Part shown: piece by piece, positions 1-5,054 of the stretch
Numbering within the stretch: the stretch's first letter is position 1
Layout: each line of letters starts with the position of its first letter
Assembly (NCBI GenBank): GCA_012032575.1
Contig: JAAUSP010000452.1
Location: forward strand, 1 to 6,358
Length of the DNA stretch: 6,358 bases
DNA from: Anaerolineales bacterium
GTDB lineage: Bacteria > Chloroflexota > Anaerolineae > 4572-78 > J111
Direction: 5' to 3'
Notes under the pieces: generated by a model
Database searches by the model: none
What the model saw: only the letters and a program-made list of their open reading frames with translations
What the model was told of the DNA's origin: nothing
Program-made: the position numbers and the translations under genes

Positions 1-8
1 CCGCCGCA

Positions 9-770
9 TCACCCCCCACCCTCAAAATAAGCGATGGCGGCCCGGCCCAGCATCCAGGTACACAAGCAGGCTATCAAGCTGCTGGCCAGCCAACCGACAA
101 ACGGGACCAACTTGGCCAACTGCTGCGCGCCATAACGTCCGGCCAATCCACCCGCCACGGCCAGCACCATCTCCCGCCGGCGCACATTATCCGCGGGCCG
201 GTTATAGACGGCGGCCAGTCGCAGCATTAAGCCGGTCAGAGTCATCACCTGCACCGGCAGGTCCAGCAGCGGCACCGGCTCCAGGGCCACCAACCCGTTC
301 ACCAACGCCGCCCGGTTAATCAACTTATGCGCCGCCCGGCGTCGAAAACTGACCAGTTCACGTCCCAGGGCTACGGTCAGCTTGGGGCAGAGCGTAATCA
401 TGGTCGTGAATAACTGTTCGGCCACATTGGCTCCACTTAAGGCAGACACAGGCAGGACGGTGGCAGCCAGCCGGGCTTCAATTTCAGCCCGGCGCTGCTC
501 CGGGTTAACCGTAATCAGATCAATCTTATTCAATACCACCAGCAGCGGCACATTCAAACGACGCAGCCGCCCCACCCAGCGATAATCGGCCGCTTGTGCG
601 CCGTTAGCGCCGTCGAGCACGTAGAGTAGCAAATCGGACCTTTCGGCCAGTTCCAGGGGGTCCAGAGCGCCCAGAGGAATCGTGCTGTTCAGATAATCGG
701 GGCCAAAGTTGAACTCGGCCATCTCCGTCCAGGCATGTCCATTCAAGCCGGTTGGGGGTTTATTCTTCAT
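9..770 (-). CDS. DUF697-domain protein with a GTPase domain lacking its P-loop half
   Basis: A 253-residue protein. Residues 46-53 (DLLLYVLD) look like a central strand of a Ras/Era-type GTPase. They are followed by the guanine-specificity motif NKID (81-84, G4) and a SALSG loop (109-113, G5). No GxxxxGKS P-loop (G1) and no DxxG (G3) is present, and an in-frame stop at 804-806 just upstream of the ATG prevents a longer N-terminus. From about residue 140 onward the protein resembles DUF697: an arginine-rich helix, a 'PLLDLPVQ' segment near 167-174, then hydrophobic stretches near 202-212 and 222-247 that may contact membrane. A possible ribosome site, GAGGTGG (781-787 on the complement), lies 10 nt before the start. 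Nucleotide binding is doubtful without G1. It is either a degenerate stand-alone family member or a 5'-truncated GTPase gene. It is divergent from the cas operon and probably unrelated to it. Function is not known. Confidence 0.8.
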   Translation of the reverse strand: MKNKPPTGLNGHAWTEMAEFNFGPDYLNSTIPLGALDPLELAERSDLLLYVLDGANGAQAADYRWVGRLRRLNVPLLVVLNKIDLITVNPEQRRAEIEARLAATVLPVSALSGANVAEQLFTTMITLCPKLTVALGRELVSFRRRAAHKLINRAALVNGLVALEPVPLLDLPVQVMTLTGLMLRLAAVYNRPADNVRRREMVLAVAGGLAGRYGAQQLAKLVPFVGWLASSLIACLCTWMLGRAAIAYFEGGG

Positions 771-800
771 ACCCCGGAGGCCACCTCGGAGGTATAGATA

Positions 801-820
801 AATTTAGTCTAGACTAAATT
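801..820. promoter_or_regulatory. Perfect 20-bp palindrome, candidate operator of the DUF697 gene
   Basis: AATTTAGTCTAGACTAAATT equals its own reverse complement over all 20 bases and sits 31-50 bases upstream of the DUF697 start codon, where a promoter would be expected. It has no spacer loop and no T-tract, so it reads as a dimer binding site and not a terminator. The TTTAGTC/GACTAAA half-sites resemble in layout the operators of MarR- or DtxR/MntR-type repressors, but no particular regulator can be named. I could not define convincing -35 and -10 boxes for the minus-strand gene around it. Confidence 0.55.
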
Positions 821-853
821 ATTGCAAATTTCCAAAAACTGTAATAATTTTGC

Positions 854-890
854 TATCAAAACCCATTGACATCCAGCCTGGCTTTTGATA
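854..890. promoter_or_regulatory. Inverted repeat bracketing the rightward promoter, candidate operator
   Basis: TATCAAAA (854-861) and its exact reverse complement TTTTGATA (883-890) lie 21 nt apart. The arms flank the -35 box (866-871), and the right arm reaches into the -10 box (889-894). The outer flanks AATTTT (846-851) and AAAATT (890-895) extend the symmetry with a two-base offset. A repressor bound across both arms would block the promoter. The region is AT-rich, so chance similarity is possible. Confidence 0.3.
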
Positions 891-894
891 AAAT
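866..894 (+). promoter_or_regulatory. Sigma70-type promoter directed toward the cas operon
   Basis: A perfect -35 box TTGACA (866-871) is followed after exactly 17 bp by TAAAAT (889-894), one mismatch from the TATAAT consensus. TG at 886-887 one base before the hexamer makes it an extended -10 (TGnTAAAAT). Transcription should begin near 901-902. This is the best promoter seen in the window and the only convincing one upstream of cas10. Its transcript meets the terminator at 988-1036 before reaching cas10 at 1081. Confidence 0.75.
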
Positions 895-901
895 TTTCAC
901 A

Positions 902-1036
902 GCATTTCTGTCTCATTCTATAAACTTCACCCCTGATAATCTTATATGTCGTCAATGAAGCAGGCAGGCAGTTCCTTATAATTTCCAGCCCCAACAGTAA
1001 AGCTTTGATGCTGATACTGTTGGGGCTTGTTGTTTT
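902..1036 (+). ncRNA. Putative short transcript or attenuated leader of the cas operon
   Basis: The predicted transcript from the promoter at 866-894 to the terminator ending near 1036 is about 135 nt and has no preceding plus-strand gene to belong to. It could be a stand-alone small RNA, or the 5' leader of the cas operon in which termination is conditional. The only small frame noted is ATG at 946 with stop TAA at 979-981 (11 codons). It ends seven bases before the terminator stem, but no clear ribosome site precedes it. No known RNA family is recognised and no convincing antiterminator pairing was found by eye. The transcript boundaries are inferred from promoter and terminator only. Confidence 0.4.
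988..1036 (+). terminator. Intrinsic terminator between promoter and cas10
   Basis: GCCCCAACAGTA (988-999) pairs perfectly with TACTGTTGGGGC (1015-1026), a 12-bp stem. The loop can add three more pairs, AGC (1001-1003) with GCT (1010-1012). The stem is followed immediately by the T-rich tract TTGTTGTTTT (1027-1036). The T-tract lies on the right side only, so the terminator acts on plus-strand transcripts. No plus-strand gene precedes it in the window, so its only visible substrate is the transcript from the promoter at 866-894. Confidence 0.8.
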
Positions 1037-1069
1037 GCCTAATCTTTACTTTTAGTTGACCCCCCCGAG

Positions 1070-1074
1070 AGGAG
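1070..1074 (+). promoter_or_regulatory. Ribosome binding site of cas10
   Basis: AGGAG lies six bases before the ATG at 1081, which fixes the cas10 start. The site is outside the terminator hairpin. No good promoter was seen in the 44 bases between the terminator and the start codon, only a weak TTGTTG-17 bp-TTTTAG arrangement at 1027-1055. Confidence 0.7.
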
Positions 1075-1080
1075 CAAGAT

Positions 1081-2703
1081 ATGACCTACTACCTGATTGC
1101 GATAGACAGCGTAGGAATTCAACCCTACCTTTTTGGCAGTAACCGCCTCAGGGAAAATATCGGTGCGTCCGAGATTGTTGCCCGGGTGACGGAGCGATGG
1201 GTTTATGAAACGGTAGTCAGTGACGCTCTGGGTTTTCAGCATAATCTTGACGGTGATAACGCTGTTCCGGCAGGATACTCATTTAATCAAAAGAGAATCA
1301 AAGAGGATGCGTTAGACGTTGAGATCATTTATGCCGGCGGTGGCAACGCCGTTTTGATTTTTGGCGATGAGACTAAGGCTAAACTGTTTACAACTCAGCT
1401 CACCGAACGAGTTATCACCGACGCCCCCGGCCTGCAGATTGTTGTAAACCAACTGCCATTTAAGTGGCCTGACTCGGACAACGGAGACGAACCGCTCAGC
1501 CAGATGTATAAAAATCTTATGCAAGCGCTGGCTTACAAAAAGGCCACTCGCCAGCCATCAGCGCCGCTTCTGGGGGTAAGCGTTACGGCCAACTGCCAGT
1601 CTACCGGACTGCCGGCAGTGTATATTGATCAGGAAGCGGAAAATCGTATGGTGGCCGCCGATATTTGGGCCAAACTGGCCCACCGCGATGCGGCAGACAA
1701 TCGTATGGAACTGCTGTTTGGTCTGGAGCAGCAGGGGTTCACTTTTGCTAAAGATTTTAATCAAATTGGCACATCGCATGAAGCCAGTTATATCGCGGTC
1801 ATTCACGCCGATGGCAATGGGGTAAGCCAGCGGATTGACGCCATTGCTAAAGCTTATCCCACGTGTGCGGATAACCGGGCCTTTATTGAAGCCATGCGTT
1901 CCTTTTCCGAGGCGCTAAAAAAAATCGCCGCTAACTCGATGAAGCAAATTGTAGGCCAATTGACCCGGCTGATTAGCTCTAACAAAAAGCTGGTTTACCG
2001 GGATATTACGCTGGAACTAAAGCGCGATGAACAGTTGTATGTCCTGCCTCTACGCCCCCTGGTAATCGGTGGCGATGACGTAACGTTTGTGTGTGATGGA
2101 CGCCTGGCGTTGAGCCTGGCCGCGCTCTATCTGGAAGCCTTTAGAGCGGAAGCCGAAAAGGAGATTGAGCAACATCAGGCCGACCAAGAATTACATGCCT
2201 GCGCCGGGGTAGCCATTGTTCATAACCATTATCCCTTTGCCCGGGCCTATGAGCTGAGTGAAGCCCTATGTGGGCAGGCTAAACGTTATGCCCGTAAAGC
2301 TAAAAGGGAAACTGAGTTGGGGGTATCGGCTTTGGACTGGCACTTTGCCATTAACGGTTTACTTGAGGATTTGTCCACTATCCGTAAATATGAATACACC
2401 GTGACTGCCGGACCCCTGTTTAACCGGCCAGTTCGGTTGACTCAGCCCCAGTATGATCCGGTGGCCTCCTGGCAGACTTTTCACAGTACGACAGTAGCTT
2501 TTCAAAAATACTGGGACCAGCAGCGCAGTAAAATGAAAGCCCTGTTTCAAATTTTACGCCAGGGACCGGAAGCAACCCGGCAATATCTGGAAGCCTATGA
2601 GCTAACCAATTTGATCCGCAAAACGCCGGAGGTTTTGGCTGAGTTTCAGCAAAACGGGTGGTCAAATGGTTCGTGCGGTTTTTTGACGCCTTGGAAGCAG
2701 TAG
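1081..2703 (+). CDS. cas10: Cas10, HD-less large subunit with intact GGDD cyclase motif (type III, III-D-like)
   Basis: Large subunit of a type III CRISPR effector complex. In this family the palm domain makes cyclic oligoadenylate when target RNA binds. Residues 1-30 hold the first palm start with the Cas10 signature IQPYLFGSNRLRENIGAS (13-30), and AGGGN is at 85-89. The second palm has YIAVIHADGNG (237-247, candidate metal ligand D244), the cyclase motif GGDD at 330-333, then GVAIVHNHYPF (376-386) and AKRYARKAK (400-408). No N-terminal HD nuclease domain is present because the protein starts directly in palm 1. No CxxC zinc-finger pair is seen. HD-less Cas10 is described for subtype III-D. 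The frame as read ends at TAG 2701-2703 (540 aa), but its last residues look wrong. One extra A in the AAAA run at 2651-2654 gives a helical C-terminus ending at TGA 2745-2747 (555 aa) that overlaps the next gene by ATGA. Identity is confident. The true C-terminus is probably the longer one. Confidence 0.93.
   Translation: MTYYLIAIDSVGIQPYLFGSNRLRENIGASEIVARVTERWVYETVVSDALGFQHNLDGDNAVPAGYSFNQKRIKEDALDVEIIYAGGGNAVLIFGDETKAKLFTTQLTERVITDAPGLQIVVNQLPFKWPDSDNGDEPLSQMYKNLMQALAYKKATRQPSAPLLGVSVTANCQSTGLPAVYIDQEAENRMVAADIWAKLAHRDAADNRMELLFGLEQQGFTFAKDFNQIGTSHEASYIAVIHADGNGVSQRIDAIAKAYPTCADNRAFIEAMRSFSEALKKIAANSMKQIVGQLTRLISSNKKLVYRDITLELKRDEQLYVLPLRPLVIGGDDVTFVCDGRLALSLAALYLEAFRAEAEKEIEQHQADQELHACAGVAIVHNHYPFARAYELSEALCGQAKRYARKAKRETELGVSALDWHFAINGLLEDLSTIRKYEYTVTAGPLFNRPVRLTQPQYDPVASWQTFHSTTVAFQKYWDQQRSKMKALFQILRQGPEATRQYLEAYELTNLIRKTPEVLAEFQQNGWSNGSCGFLTPWKQ
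2647..2658 (+). other. Apparent -1 frame break at the 3' end of cas10
   Basis: Reading CAG CAA AAC GGG leads to a short tail and a TAG at 2701. Re-reading A2652, equivalent to restoring one A in the run at 2651-2654, gives CAG CAA AAA CGG GTG. The frame then continues as KRVVKWFVRFFDALEAVDYF and onward to TGA at 2745-2747. This tail is hydrophobic-acidic and helix-like, as in Cas10 C-termini, and it yields the ATGA overlap with the next start. The site does not resemble a classical slippery heptamer. Confidence 0.7.
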
Positions 2704-2743
2704 ATTACTTCATTGATTTGGAAGCACTGTTGGAGCAAAAACA

Positions 2744-3427
2744 ATGAGCACCTATTCCCTGCAATTAACCTTACTGCGTGACACCACTTTTGGCCGGGGG
2801 GATGGCGTAGCCGGTCTGCTCAATACCGAAGTAGATCATGACGAATATGGACTGCCCTTTTTGCGAGGCCGTGCCCTCAAGGGGCTGCTGGTTTATGAGT
2901 GCGCTGATATTCTTTTTGCGCTCAAACAGCAAGGCCAGGAGATGACCCGCTGGTATGCGGCGGCCCGTTTTCTTTTTGGTGAGCCGGGCAGCAATCTTCA
3001 AGGACAGGCCCAATTGTATGTTGGCAATGCCTGTCTCCCCGCCGAGTTGCAGCAAACCCTGATGATTAGACATGCACCTCTCAAGGCCGCAGAGGCCGCC
3101 CAGTTTCGGACCGAGGTATTGAATGCCCTGACGACCATTCGCCGGCAAACCGCGGTTGAAATTGATGGGGTCGCTAAAGATAATTCGTTACGAGCCATCC
3201 GGCTGATCATTCGCGAAACCCAATTTGAAGCGCCTCTAACCTTCTTAAGTGAAATTGAGGTGGTTCCCCTGGCTAAAGGCTTGTTAGCGGCCTGTGTTAA
3301 ATCCCTCCGCCGGGCCGGTACCAGCCGCAGCCGGGGACCGGGATTGATCAAAGCCGAACTGCGGCAGGATGGCCAGGCCATCAGTCATGATTGGCTGACC
3401 CAATTTTTTAAGACGGAGGTGCGCTAA
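2744..3427 (+). CDS. cas7: Single-domain Cas7 (Csm3-like RAMP) subunit
   Basis: A 227-residue RAMP protein, probably a Cas7 backbone subunit that binds crRNA and may cut target RNA. The N-terminus holds a VDHDEYGLPFLRGRALKGLL stretch (30-49), the equivalent of the Csm3 segment with the catalytic Asp followed by PGSSLKGK. By that alignment D31 is the likely catalytic residue, with D33 as alternative. RFLFG (75-79) matches the LFG motif. A thumb-like segment follows near 135-160, and a glycine-rich loop SRSRGPG is at 194-200. The start has GGAG at 2732-2735, eight bases upstream. It lies inside the frame-corrected end of cas10 (ATGA) and ends in TAATG, sharing one base with csx10, so translation is probably coupled on both sides. 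In the III-D variant whose Cas7, Cas5 and Cas11 are fused, this would correspond to the Cas7 part. Paralogue assignment within Cas7 is uncertain. Confidence 0.85.
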   Translation: MSTYSLQLTLLRDTTFGRGDGVAGLLNTEVDHDEYGLPFLRGRALKGLLVYECADILFALKQQGQEMTRWYAAARFLFGEPGSNLQGQAQLYVGNACLPAELQQTLMIRHAPLKAAEAAQFRTEVLNALTTIRRQTAVEIDGVAKDNSLRAIRLIIRETQFEAPLTFLSEIEVVPLAKGLLAACVKSLRRAGTSRSRGPGLIKAELRQDGQAISHDWLTQFFKTEVR

Positions 3428-3720
3428 TGCAGGTACTAACTTTTACCATCGAACTGTTGGAGCCAACCCTGGTCTTGATGCCGGGGAGCGGGGACGCAAA
3501 CCAGCTAGAGTCGTTTGGCTATGTTCCCGGAACCGTTCTCCGCAATGTATTGGCCGCTCAATTTATTGCCGACCATCAGATAGATGATCTTGAGGGCGAT
3601 GACCAAAAAACAGAGCAGTGTCGCAACTTATTCTTTGACGACAAGGTGCGCTTTTTGAATGCCTATCCTATTAACCAGACCGAGGGACGAACCTTACCTG
3701 TGCCACTTTCCTGGCAAGCC

Positions 3721-3731
3721 GAAAAAATAAA
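3721..3731 (+). other. First apparent -1 frame break in csx10, at an A6 run
   Basis: GAA AAA ATA leads into a frame that stops at 3810 after a non-homologous tail. Adding one A to the run at 3722-3727 gives GAA AAA AAT AAA CTG GCC GAC and continues as NKLADFKEDVPLPVFDFSH, which joins the Csx10 body. The GTG at 3753 is therefore not a real start. An A run can support ribosomal or polymerase slippage, but six A's is short for it and ATA is a poor second codon for a tandem slip. Confidence 0.75.
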
Positions 3732-4721
3732 CTGGCCGACTTTAAAGAGGATGTGCCCCTGCCTGTCTTTGATTTTAGTCACAACCGGGCCGGCACAGAC
3801 GCAGCCCTGACTGCCCCGGCTCACCTGCCGGCCGGTTTTTGCTCAATCGAAAAAGGCGAAGCACAGCCTGAGGCTAAGTTATACAAAGCGCGACGGCGCG
3901 TTGCCATGCATAACACCCGTTCGACCCGGCGCGTAATGGCCGAAGGAGCCAATAATCTGTTTCAGTTTGAAGCCCTGGCCGAAGGTGAAAAGTTTGTCGG
4001 GGTTATCCTGGCTGACGATGGTATTGATTTGACCCCCTTGCAGCAAAACCAATTGAGCCTGGGCAAATCGCGCAGCGCCGGCTATGGACAGGCTAAACTC
4101 ACTTTTGCCAAGCCGGTCACCTCGTGGGTTGAATATGAGCCGGCGCTACAGCAGCCGGATGACTTTGTGGTGATTACCCTCCTCAGTGATGCCCTTATTC
4201 GGGACCCAAATGGGGTTTATGTGGCTGATATCAGCGCGGCTTTGGCTCCGGCCGGTTTATCAGCCGGGCAGTTACAACCGGATCGTTCTATTTTCAAAAC
4301 CAAGCTGATGGGTGGGTTCAACCGCAAATGGAATCTACCCCTGCCGCAAACCTGGGCTGTCCAGATGGGCAGTATTTTTGTCTATTCGGCGCAGGGGATT
4401 AATCGAGCTGAATTAGCCCGCCTGGTTGAAAGCGGCATTGGCGAGCGACGGGCGGAAGGATTTGGCCGAATCGCGGTTGACTGGCATCGTTACACCGAAG
4501 TAACCGGCTGCAAAGTTCGGGTCAATCGAATACCAGAAAAATCTGATGACTCTCCTCCACCCTATCCATCTTTAACCCCACACGGCCAGAAATTAGCGCA
4601 GCGAATTGTCACGTACCAACTCCGGGGTGAGTTGGATGTGGCCTTGTTGAGAACCATTGCCAATTTGAAAATTTCCGGTGAACCCAGCCGCTCCCAGCTC
4701 TCACGGGTTCGTCTGGCCGCC

Positions 4722-4735
4722 GCCGGGCTTTGGAA
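4722..4735 (+). other. Second apparent -1 frame break in csx10, at a G run
   Basis: The frame GCC GGG CTT TGG ends at TAG 4767-4769 after a short basic tail. Adding one G to GGG (4725-4727) gives GCC GGG GCT TTG GAA AAG and continues in the frame reaching TGA at 5060-5062. The joined helical segment keeps the pattern LAAAGALEKKTLSDKG. TTG at 4730 is thus an internal codon, not a start. The site does not look slippery. Confidence 0.7.
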
Positions 4736-5054
4736 AAGAAAACTTTATCAGATAAAGGTAAACTGGTAGAACTGGACACTTTTCTGACCGACATTGAAGG
4801 CAAGACTGCCCAGCAAGTGCTTCAACGCAGCCGGATTGGTTCACAAAATTTATATGAGTGGCTAAAAAGCCACACCCGGCCGGTTCAAGTTATCGAAACC
4901 CTGGCCTGGCAGGATCAACCCCCTCAAATTTTAGGCGAAATAAAGGCAAATTTAATAGATGATACCTCTCTCCAAATCGAATACACCGCTCGTCTGGTAG
5001 AAGGGGTGGTTAAGCAAGAGTTAGACCGGCAACAACAGCCGGATGGAGGTTCCA

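Noticed and set aside
809..994. Minus-strand 61-codon open frame in the intergenic region
   Set aside because: No ribosome site, no recognisable protein pattern, and it runs through the promoter and terminator stem. It is AT-rich noncoding DNA.
988..1026. A CRISPR repeat or crRNA-like hairpin
   Set aside because: Only one copy exists in the window, there is no spacer-repeat periodicity, and the following T-tract marks it as a terminator.
2771..3381. Two long minus-strand frames (125 and 127 codons) opposite the single-domain Cas7 gene
   Set aside because: They lie wholly opposite a clear RAMP gene and their translations look like antisense shadows, with no domain features.
2647..4730. Programmed -1 ribosomal frameshifting as explanation for the three breaks
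   Set aside because: None of the three sites has an X XXY YYZ heptamer in the reading frame, and no obvious stimulatory stem was noticed downstream. Only the A6 site is even partly slippery.
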